Positions 11,264 to 19,084 of a stretch of 64,000 nt of DNA are shown here, one piece after another. The translations under genes were made by a program, and so were the position numbers. Location of the stretch: positions 1 to 64,000 of the forward strand of contig JADJZJ010000029.1 of assembly GCA_016715765.1 (NCBI GenBank), read 5' to 3'. Origin of the DNA: Opitutaceae bacterium (GTDB taxonomy: Bacteria > Verrucomicrobiota > Verrucomicrobiia > Opitutales > Opitutaceae). The number at the start of each line of letters is the position of its first letter. Position 1 is the stretch's first letter. A model generated the notes under the pieces. That model did no database searches. It saw nothing but the letters and a program-made list of their open reading frames with translations, and was not told the origin of the DNA.

Positions 11264-11656
11264 ATGGCATTACCACTCCAAATCCACGGGCGGCTGGCAG
11301 CCCTCGGCGTCCGGCCCGGCGAAGTGGATGAGCGGTTCATCCGCGGCACGGGTCCCGGCGGGCAGAAAATCAACAAGACTTCCTCCACCGTCGTGCTCCG
11401 GCACGGGCCCACCGGTCTCGAGGTGCGGTGCCAGGCGGAGCGCTCGCAGGCGGTGAACCGCGAGGCGGCCTGGGCGGCGCTGTGCGACAAGCTCGAGGCG
11501 GCCCGGGCGGCGGCGCGGCTGGCGAAGGAACAGGTCCGCGAGGCCGAACGCCGCCGGACCCGGCAGAAATCCCGAGGCCAGAAGGCGCGGATGATCGAAT
11601 CGAAAAAGCATCGCGCGAAGATCAAGTCGAAGCGCGGGCGCGGGTGGGACGAATAA
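11264..11656 (+). CDS. Small peptide-chain release factor-like protein with GGQ motif
   Basis: 130 residues. The GGQ loop is G-T-G-P-G-G-Q-K-I-N-K at about 28-38, followed by T-S-S-T-V-V-L. There is no codon-recognition domain. The C-terminus is a basic tail rich in K and R (from about residue 85), as in ribosome-rescue hydrolases such as ArfB (YaeJ) and in mitochondrial C12orf65-like factors. It should hydrolyse peptidyl-tRNA on stalled ribosomes. I use the ATG at 11264, where family similarity begins; an in-frame ATG at 11192 would add 24 unrelated-looking residues in the intergenic region. Confidence 0.82.
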   Translation: MALPLQIHGRLAALGVRPGEVDERFIRGTGPGGQKINKTSSTVVLRHGPTGLEVRCQAERSQAVNREAAWAALCDKLEAARAAARLAKEQVREAERRRTRQKSRGQKARMIESKKHRAKIKSKRGRGWDE

Positions 11657-11680
11657 GTCAGGTGGCGGGGCGTTTTCCGA

Positions 11681-11828
11681 TCCACCACGGATTTCACGGA
11701 TCACACGGATCAGATGATAGCCACATAAGGCGCAAAAGACTCAAAACCAGATATAAGATTCTGAGCTTTTTGTGCCTTATGTGGCCATCCCAAGGGCAGT
11801 ATCCGTGCTATCCGTGAAATCCGTGGTC
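11681..11828. repeat. Two-layer hairpin: CACGGAT outer words, CACATAAGGC inner words
   Basis: Outer arms 11681-11713 and 11799-11828 are built on CACGGATT-type 9-mers. Inner arms 11719-11743 and 11762-11785 are AGCCACATAAGGCGCAAAAG and its near complement. The same two-layer design occurs at 40863-41038. It lies between convergent genes, where it could act as a terminator for both. Confidence 0.8.
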
Positions 11829-11852
11829 AAAACTCTGGGCCCGGTGTGAGAA

Positions 11853-12668
11853 TTATACGGCCGGCGTCACCTTATCCCCGACTGCAATCGTCCCGGATTT
11901 GCTTTCGTTGATCAGGTTCTGCCCGAAGTAGACGTTGCCCGGCTCGGCGGGATCGCGGCGGTAGGTCGCCAGGGTGCGCAGGGGTTCCTTGTAGCGGATG
12001 GCCGTTTGCTGGTCGGTGGTCGGGATGGGGCAGCGGGCGCAGGGGCCGGATGCACGGAAGACGGCTTCGCCGATTTTGAATCGTGTCCAACCATCCTCCG
12101 CGAAGGCGGCGCAGTCGGTGATAACGACATTGGGCCTGAATCGGTCCATCGGCACGGGTTCCTCACCCTGGGCCACGAGGCGATCATTGAGATCGGCGAG
12201 GGAGGCCTCGCTCAGCGCGAGCAGCGGGTAGGCATCGGCGAATGAAACCACGTCGCCGGGCCGGGCCTTCGACGGCTTGACGGGGCGCAGGTAGGTCGCA
12301 CCGATGCGCACGAGCCGGCAGGGTTGGCGGAGAAAATCCGAAAGCCAGACAGCGATCTCGACGCCGCAATCCACGGCCTCGACGGTGTCGCGCCAGATTT
12401 GCACCGTAAGCGGCGGGCCGGATTCGTGCAGGCCGACGGCCGCGGAACCGTGGTGGGGGTTGCGCAGGACGAGGGACTCGCGACCGAGTTCCGTCGTGAT
12501 CAGGGCCATGCGGGGCAGGGTCCGCTGGGTGAGAAACTGGTTGTTCGCATCCACCACGAGAAAACGCCGGTCGCCGGCGAGCCCGTAGTCGTCGATGGAC
12601 GCCTCGGATACCGCGATGCCCCGCAGGGATTTGACGGGATAGATGAAAAGACCGGAGACGCGGGGCAT
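11853..12668 (-). CDS. MOSC domain protein (YcbX/mARC-like)
   Basis: 271 residues from the ATG at 12668. An N-terminal MOSC_N beta-barrel (start P-R-V-S-G-L-F-I-Y-P-V-K-S-L) precedes the MOSC domain. The motif G-P-C-A-R-C-P near residue 208 contains the conserved cysteine that binds molybdenum cofactor in mARC proteins. Related proteins such as E. coli YcbX reduce N-hydroxylated compounds using the cofactor and an electron partner. No partner flavoprotein or ferredoxin gene is adjacent. An upstream in-frame start at 12737 would add 23 residues without family similarity. Confidence 0.82.
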   Translation of the reverse strand: MPRVSGLFIYPVKSLRGIAVSEASIDDYGLAGDRRFLVVDANNQFLTQRTLPRMALITTELGRESLVLRNPHHGSAAVGLHESGPPLTVQIWRDTVEAVDCGVEIAVWLSDFLRQPCRLVRIGATYLRPVKPSKARPGDVVSFADAYPLLALSEASLADLNDRLVAQGEEPVPMDRFRPNVVITDCAAFAEDGWTRFKIGEAVFRASGPCARCPIPTTDQQTAIRYKEPLRTLATYRRDPAEPGNVYFGQNLINESKSGTIAVGDKVTPAV

Positions 12669-12749
12669 GGCGGAGGTGGTAGGCAGGAAAGCAGGAACCG
12701 GGCGGGAAACAAGGCGGCGATGCGTCATCGGGGGCAAACCCGTACTGGA

Positions 12750-12825
12750 GGTAGGGCGAGGCGTCCCCGCCGAGCCGGTTGATCATCCGCCATGTCATGG
12801 CTCACCGGGGACGGTTCGCCCTACC
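12750..12825. repeat. Palindrome with GTAGGGCG...CGCCCTAC ends
   Basis: Left arm 12750-12776 begins GGTAGGGCGAGGCGTCCCCG; right arm 12799-12825 ends GGTTCGCCCTACC. The arms pair imperfectly around a 22 bp loop. It lies between the MOSC gene and the TIGR03067 gene. Confidence 0.7.
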
Positions 12826-12883
12826 GTCGAACTCCACCGATCAAGAATTCACGCGAGAATCATGCATCGCCTCATCTCTCCGT

Positions 12884-13252
12884 TCACTCCAGGCGGCGGT
12901 AGGTCGCGAGATAGAGCTGCGATCCAACTGTGGTGGCAAAGGTCGCGGGCGTGGTGCCGTCCAATCCGTAGCAGATGCGGAGGCGGTTGCCCATGAGCTG
13001 GTAGATGCAGGGGATGGTCCGGCCCGCATTGGGACCCTTGGTGCCGAGAAGGATGAGCGCGGGGTGATCTCCCGCGGACTCCGTCGTGAAGGTGCCGCAA
13101 TCGGCGAGTTCGCCGGCGAAGTGGACGGCATAGGTGTCGGCCGTGAGCCGAAGTTCAACGCGAAGGGACACGAGTTCGGGCGAAGGTTCGCCGGCGTGTT
13201 CGGCGCGGATCATCTCCCAGCGGCCGCAGAGCGCGGCGGGTGCGGCGGTCAT
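12884..13252 (-). CDS. TIGR03067-family small protein
   Basis: 122 residues with no signal peptide. The pattern G-R-W-E at the start, a central G-T-F, then L-G-T-K-G-P-N-A-G-R-T-I-P-C-I-Y and the end L-Y-L-A-T-Y-R-R matches the TIGR03067 domain, a small beta-barrel common in Planctomycetes and Verrucomicrobia. Function is unknown. Its ATG overlaps the rmuC stop (ATGA), so the two are probably co-translated. Confidence 0.75.
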   Translation of the reverse strand: MTAAPAALCGRWEMIRAEHAGEPSPELVSLRVELRLTADTYAVHFAGELADCGTFTTESAGDHPALILLGTKGPNAGRTIPCIYQLMGNRLRICYGLDGTTPATFATTVGSQLYLATYRRLE

Positions 13253-14583
13253 GACGGATCAGGTTCGTCCGCGGCGGCGGGCAGGGGCAGCGATTTCTTG
13301 GCCTTGGCCCCGAGCCGCTTCAGGTCCTCGACCTGCATCAGGAGGTTGCCCTTGCCGGTCTTCAACCGGCCCATGGCGGTATCGTAGCTTTCGCGCGTGC
13401 GGGCGAGCTGGAGCCCGATGGCCTCAAGGTCCTCGACGAATCCGGCGAACTTGTCGTACAGCGCGCCGCCGCGGTCGGCGATGGCCTGCACGTTCTTGGT
13501 CTGCCGGTCCTGCTTCCAGAGCGTGGCGACGGTCTTCAACGTGACGAGCAGCGTGGGCGCGGTGCAGAGGATGACGCGGCGCTCGAACGCCCATTCGTAG
13601 AGCGCGCGGTCCGTCTCCAGGGCCAGGGTGAAGGCGGGCTCCAGCGGCACGAACATGAGGACGTAATCCGGCGTGATGAGCTTGCCGGTGTCCTCGTAAC
13701 GCTTGGCGCTGAGCTGGTCCACGTGCAGGCGCACGGCGGCGGCGTGCTCGCGGGCGCCGGCCTGGCGGGCGGCCTCATCGGTGGCGTTGACGGCGCGTTC
13801 GTAGGCGACGAGTGAAACCTTCGAATCGATCACCATGTGCCGCTGGTCGGGCAGCCGCAGGATGATGTCGGGGCGGAGACGCCGGCCGTCCTCGGTGGTG
13901 AGCGTTTCCTGGGTGAGATAGTCCTGCCCCTTGATGAGGCCGGCGGATTCCAGCAGGCGGTCGAGGATGAGTTCGCCCCAGGCGCCGCGGGCCTGCGACT
14001 GGCCTTTGAGGGCGGTCGTGAGGGCATGGGCCTCGTCGGTGATGCGGGTGTTGAGCAGGCGCAGCTGTTCGATCTGGGCCTTGAGGGCGGAGCGGTCGTC
14101 GCTCTCGGTCTTGTAAACCGTGTCCACGCGTTCGCGAAAATCGGACAATTGCTGGCGGAGCGGGTGCAGGAGGGCTTCCACCTGCGTCTTGTTGTGGTCG
14201 GTGAACTTGGCGGATTTTTCCTCGAGCAGCCTGGAGGCGATGGCCTGGAACTCGGTCTGCAGCGTGGCCTTGAGTTTTTCGGCGTCGGCAAGGTAGCGGG
14301 CGGCCAGGGTTTCGCGCTCGGCGAGGCGCTGCTGTTCGGCGGCGAGGCGGACGGCGAAGGAGGCGCGTTCCGCGGCGAGATCGGACTGGAGCTGGGTGTT
14401 GGCGGCGGTGAGGCGGGCGAGCTCGGCCTTGGCGGCGGCCAGCTCGGCCGCAAGCCGTTCCTGCTCGGTGCGGGCGGCGCCGAGTTCCGCCTTCAGCGCG
14501 GCCTCACGGGTGCGTAAAAGGAGCCAGGCAACACCACCGCCCAGGGCGGCGGCTCCAAAGAGAACAACAAGGGTTAGGTTCAC
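13249..14583 (-). CDS. rmuC: RmuC-like DNA recombination protein
   Basis: About 444 residues. A single N-terminal membrane helix (L-V-V-L-F-G-A-A-A-L and on) is followed by a long Ala/Glu/Arg coiled coil (about 25-130) and the conserved RmuC domain, including R-G-A-W-G-E-L-I-L-D, R-P-D-I-I-L-R-L-P and M-V-I-D-S-K-V-S. The last motif is the PD-(D/E)xK-like nuclease core. RmuC limits inversion at short inverted repeats in E. coli, which is notable here because the window is full of inverted repeats. I use the GTG at 14583; a TTG at 14613 would add 10 residues. Confidence 0.88.
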   Translation of the reverse strand: MNLTLVVLFGAAALGGGVAWLLLRTREAALKAELGAARTEQERLAAELAAAKAELARLTAANTQLQSDLAAERASFAVRLAAEQQRLAERETLAARYLADAEKLKATLQTEFQAIASRLLEEKSAKFTDHNKTQVEALLHPLRQQLSDFRERVDTVYKTESDDRSALKAQIEQLRLLNTRITDEAHALTTALKGQSQARGAWGELILDRLLESAGLIKGQDYLTQETLTTEDGRRLRPDIILRLPDQRHMVIDSKVSLVAYERAVNATDEAARQAGAREHAAAVRLHVDQLSAKRYEDTGKLITPDYVLMFVPLEPAFTLALETDRALYEWAFERRVILCTAPTLLVTLKTVATLWKQDRQTKNVQAIADRGGALYDKFAGFVEDLEAIGLQLARTRESYDTAMGRLKTGKGNLLMQVEDLKRLGAKAKKSLPLPAAADEPDPS

Positions 14584-14692
14584 GGCGGGAGGTTTCGAGG
14601 GTGGTGGGGGCAATACAAGCCCTGATGCGTTCCTTGACAGAAGGATACGTGAACTGCAAACACGCGTATGCTCCGGTCAATGCTCCACTGGT

Positions 14693-15859
14693 ATGCAAAC
14701 CGCCTCGTTTCGTGACCTTGTGACCCAATCCAACACATCTCCGATCACTCCGGCCGAGAAACCGGCCGTGCTGGTGGTTGATGACGAATACGGCCCCCGC
14801 GAATCCATCGCCTTTACGCTCGCCGCGGAATTCGCCGTCGACACCGCGGGACGCGCGGTCGATGCGCTCGCGAAGCTGCGGGAAAAGTCCTACGCCGCGG
14901 TGGTGATGGACATCCGCATGCCGGAGATGGACGGCATCCGGGCGCTGGAGGAATTGCGCAAGATCGACCAGGAGGTCTCCGTGATCATGCTCACGGGCTA
15001 CGGCACGCTGCTCACCGCCCAGCAGGCGATGCTGGCCGGCGCCAACCAGTATCTGCGCAAGCCGCCGGATGTCGCGGAACTCGTGCAGGCGGTGCGCAAC
15101 CAGTCGCAGGCCACGCGGGTCCGCCGGCAGCAGGCGCACATCAACCGCGAGACGGCGGAGATGAAGGCGACGCTGCAGCGCGAGATTGCGCAGAACGAGC
15201 CGCACATCTGGCAGTCGCGGGCGTCGGTCGAACTCGTCCACGACCTGAACAATCCCCTCACCGTGGTGATCGGCTATTCCACCCTGCTGCTGGAGGAGGC
15301 GCGCGCGATCGCCACCACCGATCCGGAGCTGGGCCGCCGGATGGAGGAGTACGCGATGATGGTCGAGCGCGCGGCCGAATACTGCCAGCACCTGTCCGAA
15401 AACTGGCGGCGCGGGGCCAAGAAGGCGGCCGATTACCAGCGGGTCGACCTGATCAAGGTGATCCAGGAAGTGCGGCAGGTGATTTTCTTCAACAACCTGA
15501 AAATCAAGCACAGCGGCCTCGGCGAGGCGGTGGTGCGCGGATCGACCTTCGAGCTGATGCGCATTTTCCAGAACCTGTTCAAGAATGCCCAGGAGGCCGG
15601 GGCTTCCGAGATCGAGCTGTCCGTGGCGCGCAATGGCGAGAACCTCGAGCTGGTCGTCGCGGACAACGGCGCGGGCATGTCGGCCGAGGCCCTGCTGCGG
15701 ACCCAGCGCGGGGGCTTCACCAGCAAGGCCACGGGCACCGGCCTGGGTCTGAACATCTGCCGCCACCTCCTCGCGGCGCACGGGGCGACGTTCACCCTGG
15801 ACTCGGCGCCCGGCAAGGGCACGAAGGTCCGCCTGGTCTTTCCCGCGGCCAAAGTGTGA
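14693..15859 (+). CDS. Hybrid receiver-histidine kinase
   Basis: 388 residues. A receiver domain comes first: acidic pair D30-D31, phospho-acceptor D73 in V-M-D-I-R-M-P, T101 region (M-L-T-G-Y-G) and K123 (L-R-K-P). A linker helix leads to a kinase core with an H-box L-V-H183-D-L-N-N-P-L-T, then an HATPase domain with N-box (N-L-F-K-N-A-Q-E-A), D-N-G-A-G-M and G-T-G-L-G-L. It is soluble, so it probably relays a signal from another kinase. It is followed after 43 bp by the ketosynthase-like gene and then two more kinases on the same strand. An upstream in-frame extension overlaps rmuC on the other strand and is not used. Confidence 0.87.
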   Translation: MQTASFRDLVTQSNTSPITPAEKPAVLVVDDEYGPRESIAFTLAAEFAVDTAGRAVDALAKLREKSYAAVVMDIRMPEMDGIRALEELRKIDQEVSVIMLTGYGTLLTAQQAMLAGANQYLRKPPDVAELVQAVRNQSQATRVRRQQAHINRETAEMKATLQREIAQNEPHIWQSRASVELVHDLNNPLTVVIGYSTLLLEEARAIATTDPELGRRMEEYAMMVERAAEYCQHLSENWRRGAKKAADYQRVDLIKVIQEVRQVIFFNNLKIKHSGLGEAVVRGSTFELMRIFQNLFKNAQEAGASEIELSVARNGENLELVVADNGAGMSAEALLRTQRGGFTSKATGTGLGLNICRHLLAAHGATFTLDSAPGKGTKVRLVFPAAKV

Positions 15860-15902
15860 GCAAACGCGATCCCCAGCTTCGCGGTGTCGGTGGCGCGATG
15901 CG

Positions 15903-17108
15903 ATGAAACGGCGACGCGTCAAAATCACCGGCATCGGTCCCGTCACTCCCGCCGGCATCGGCCGGGAGGCGTTCGCGACCGGGATCCTCGAGCCGGTGAG
16001 CCGGGTGCGCGAGTACCGCGGCTTCGCCCGGCAGGGCGGGGGGAAGTTTGTGGCGGCGGAGGTGGAGGATGCGCTCCTGGCCCCGCTGATCGAGGAAACC
16101 GGCTCCTCGCGGCAGCCGCGGCACACCCAGTTTGCCCTCGCGGGCGCCACTCTCGCGGTGCGGGACTGCGGCCTGACCCTGGCCGGGCTGCGCGACGCCT
16201 CCCCCATCGTCACCGTGGGCGCGTCCCTGATGGATTTCGGCGTCATGAACCGCATCATGGAGGCGATGGTGCGGAAGGGTCAGGCCTTCGGTCTGCCCAG
16301 CGCGGTCTTCAGCTCCTCCGTGAGTTCCATCTCCGGGGCGATCGCCGAGGCGATCGGCGGCGCCACCCGCACGCTGGCGCTGCAGAGCGCGTGCTGCTCG
16401 GGGCTGGATGCCATCGGGCAGGCGGCCAACTGCATCGCGAGCGGCGAGGCCGAGATCGCGATCTGCGGCGGCACGGAGGCCCCGCTGCATTTTCACCCGA
16501 TGCTGGAATTGAAGCTGGCCGGCCTGACGCCGGACAGCGCGGAAATGTCGGCGCGCATCTGCCGGCCCTTCGACCTCTGGCGCACCACGGGGGTGATCAG
16601 CGAGGGCGCGGCGATCCTGGTGCTGGAGCCGGAGGAGAGTCCGCGGCCCGGCTACGCCTTCGTCGAGGGCTACGCCTACGCGACGGATCCCGCGGAGAAG
16701 CCGGTCGACGGCCTGCGCGAGGCCATCCGCCTGGCCCTCGCCAACGCCGGGGTGCGGCCCGTCGAGGTGGATTGCATCAGCGCCTGGGGGCCCGGGCACA
16801 AGCTGGTGGACCGCGCCGAGGCGCAGGTCCTGCGGAAAATATTCGGGACCCGGCTGCCGGAGATTCCCGTTTCCTCCATCAAGGGGGCGATCGGCAACCC
16901 GCTCGGGGCGGGCGGCGCGATCCAGGTGGTCTCGGCGGCGTTGGGATTGCGCGACGGCCTGATCCCGCCCACCGTGAACTGGCAGTACCCTGATCCGGAC
17001 TGCCCCCTGAATCTCTCCGCTTCGGCGCGGGCCGTGGCCCACCGCCGGACTTTGGTAAACTCCCACGGACTTTCCGGAACAAACGCATGCTTGGTGCTGA
17101 GCAAGTGA
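15903..17108 (+). CDS. Beta-ketoacyl synthase-like protein lacking both catalytic histidines
   Basis: 401 residues, full KAS-II (FabF-like) thiolase fold. The nucleophile region S-A-C164-C-S-G is intact. However, the first catalytic histidine (H-G-T-x-T motif) is replaced by I-S-A-W295-G-P-G-H, and the second (G-H-x-x-G-A) by G-A-I-G-N332-P-L-G-A-G-G. The C-terminal N-S-H-G-L-S-G-T-N-A matches the family N-S-F-G-F-G-G-T-N. With both histidines gone, ordinary decarboxylating condensation is unlikely; acyl binding or transfer through the cysteine remains possible. No acyl carrier protein, reductase or other biosynthetic gene is nearby. It sits between sensor kinase genes and overlaps the next one by 22 nt, so a signalling-linked role is worth considering. 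Confidence 0.8.
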   Translation: MKRRRVKITGIGPVTPAGIGREAFATGILEPVSRVREYRGFARQGGGKFVAAEVEDALLAPLIEETGSSRQPRHTQFALAGATLAVRDCGLTLAGLRDASPIVTVGASLMDFGVMNRIMEAMVRKGQAFGLPSAVFSSSVSSISGAIAEAIGGATRTLALQSACCSGLDAIGQAANCIASGEAEIAICGGTEAPLHFHPMLELKLAGLTPDSAEMSARICRPFDLWRTTGVISEGAAILVLEPEESPRPGYAFVEGYAYATDPAEKPVDGLREAIRLALANAGVRPVEVDCISAWGPGHKLVDRAEAQVLRKIFGTRLPEIPVSSIKGAIGNPLGAGGAIQVVSAALGLRDGLIPPTVNWQYPDPDCPLNLSASARAVAHRRTLVNSHGLSGTNACLVLSK

Positions 17109-19084
17109 TCCTCAATCCCGCCGCGCTGGCCGCGCTGGCGGCCGTGGCGCTGGGCGCGTTCGCGCTCTGGGCGAACCCGGCGCGGATGATCAACCGGGTC
17201 TTCTTCACGGGCTCGCTGCACGTGGCCGCGTGGCTGCTCTGCCTCGAGCTCGCCCTGCTCGGCGACGGCGGCGTTTTCTGGGTGCGGATGGCCTCGGCGG
17301 TCGGCGCCTTCCTCCCCGCGCACATGTGGGTCCTGAAGGAGAGCGTGCAGCGCATCGAGGGCTTCTGGCATGTCCGGCGCTGGTGGCCGGCGGGCGTGTT
17401 CGGCGCCTGCCTCGCGGTGCTCTGCTTCACCGAGTGGTTCATCCCGGGGTATTCGACCCCGGAGAACCGGATCCGGGGCTGGGGCTTCTTCGTCTACACC
17501 GGCGGCGTCGTGGCGATGTACCTCGTGCTTTTCGGGCAGACCCTGTGGCAGGCGCGGACCACGGCCGGCGTGCGCCGCCTGGAACTGCAGGTGCTGCTGC
17601 TCGGCGGCTGCGCGGCCTGCTTCACGGTGATCGCGCTCATGATCGCCAACGCCATCACGCACAACCCGGGTTTCATCTACCTGCAGCCCGTCGTCGTGCT
17701 CGTGTTCTACGGCGGCACCGCGTGGACCATGCTGACGGCCCGCGTCTTCGACGCGAAGCACATGCTGTTCCTCGGCATGCAGAAGCTCTGCCTCGCGGTG
17801 GCGGTCGCCCTGTTCATCTGGTCGGCCAACGAGCTGCTGGTGATGATCGTGCCGCAGCCGCTCGCCTTCCTCATCGCGGTCGGCCTGGGCCTGTGGTTCG
17901 CGGCGGAGGCGGGGCCCTGGTTCCGGCAGGTCTTCGACCTTGACCAGATGGGCGAGAGCACCCGGCGCGCGGCGTTCGAGGCCGCCCGCCGCGAGTCGCG
18001 CCCCGAGCGGCTGGAGGAGGCCTTCCTGCTGCTGCTCAAAAGCTGGGCCAAGTCTGACCGCGCCATGATCCTGACCTGCGGCGAAGGCCGGCTGCGCGGC
18101 GGCGGACTGGAACTGCCGCTCGACGGTCCCGTGGCGAGCGCGCTCCGGCACCTGCGCTGGGTCACGCCCGAGCGCATGGCGCGGCAGAAACTCGATGTCA
18201 GCGAGCTGGAGCTCCAGGCGTTCATGGAGCGCGAGCAGGTCGGCGTCATGGTGGCGTGCGGCGGCCAGGGCCTGTCGGTGGTGCTGGCGATCGGGGTGCC
18301 GGTGACGCGCCGGCCCTTCACTTATCCGCAGGTGGCGCAGCTCGTCGAACTCTCCGCGATCATCGAAAGCGCGCTGGAACGGTCGCATTACTCGGTGAAG
18401 GCGCAGCATGCGGAGCAGCTGGCGACCGTGGGCCTGCTGGGCGCGAGCCTGGCACATGAGATCCGCAATCCGCTGGTGACCATCAAGACCTTCGTGCAGC
18501 TGCTGCCGCACCATCACCAGGACCCCGCCTTTCGCGAGAAATTCTTCCGGCTCATCAGCGAAGAGGTGTCGCGCATCGACCGGCTGACGGAGCAGCTGCT
18601 GGACCTCGCCACCCCGCGCACCTACGTGGCCGGCGAGCTCGAACTGCACCCGGTGCTGCACGCCAGCCTCGAGCTCGTGGCGGCCAAGGCCGCCGACCGG
18701 CACATCACCATCACCACCGATTTCCAGGCCCGTCCGGACCTCGTGTTCACCGATGCGACCGCCGCGAAGCAGGTCATCCTCAACCTCTGCTTCAACGCGC
18801 TCCAGGCCGTGGAGGAGCAGGAGGTGCGCTGGGTGCGGGTCGCCACGCGCAATCACGAGGGCGCGGTGCAGGTGGTGGTGGAGGACAGCGGTCCGGGCAT
18901 CTCCCCGGACATCCTGCCGCGGCTCTTCCAGCCGTTCCAGTCCACCAAGTCCACCGGATTTGGACTTGGATTGGCGATCTGCAGCGACATTCTGGCAGGA
19001 TTGCAGGCGACCATCGCCGTGGATCCACCGGTGGCCGGTCGCGGCGCTACCTTCCGCGTTAACTTCCCATGCCAAGCCTCATAA
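17087..19084 (+). CDS. Membrane histidine kinase, PrsK-like architecture
   Basis: 665 residues. About eight hydrophobic helices fill residues 10-290, followed by a GAF-like region (about 310-440) and a kinase core: H-box L-A-H-E-I-R-N-P-L-V-T-I-K, N-box N-L-C-F-N-A-L, G1 D-S-G-P-G-I and G2 F-G-L-G-L-A-I. The multi-helix sensor plus GAF plus HisKA/HATPase layout resembles the PEP-CTERM kinase PrsK, but no PEP-CTERM genes are visible here. The ATG lies inside the end of the ketosynthase-like gene (22 nt overlap), and the next gene overlaps its end by 16 nt, indicating a tight operon. Confidence 0.85.
   Translation: MLGAEQVILNPAALAALAAVALGAFALWANPARMINRVFFTGSLHVAAWLLCLELALLGDGGVFWVRMASAVGAFLPAHMWVLKESVQRIEGFWHVRRWWPAGVFGACLAVLCFTEWFIPGYSTPENRIRGWGFFVYTGGVVAMYLVLFGQTLWQARTTAGVRRLELQVLLLGGCAACFTVIALMIANAITHNPGFIYLQPVVVLVFYGGTAWTMLTARVFDAKHMLFLGMQKLCLAVAVALFIWSANELLVMIVPQPLAFLIAVGLGLWFAAEAGPWFRQVFDLDQMGESTRRAAFEAARRESRPERLEEAFLLLLKSWAKSDRAMILTCGEGRLRGGGLELPLDGPVASALRHLRWVTPERMARQKLDVSELELQAFMEREQVGVMVACGGQGLSVVLAIGVPVTRRPFTYPQVAQLVELSAIIESALERSHYSVKAQHAEQLATVGLLGASLAHEIRNPLVTIKTFVQLLPHHHQDPAFREKFFRLISEEVSRIDRLTEQLLDLATPRTYVAGELELHPVLHASLELVAAKAADRHITITTDFQARPDLVFTDATAAKQVILNLCFNALQAVEEQEVRWVRVATRNHEGAVQVVVEDSGPGISPDILPRLFQPFQSTKSTGFGLGLAICSDILAGLQATIAVDPPVAGRGATFRVNFPCQAS

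Noticed and set aside
15903..17108. Polyketide or fatty-acid biosynthetic cluster
   Set aside because: No carrier protein, reductase, dehydratase or acyltransferase nearby, and the catalytic histidines are missing.
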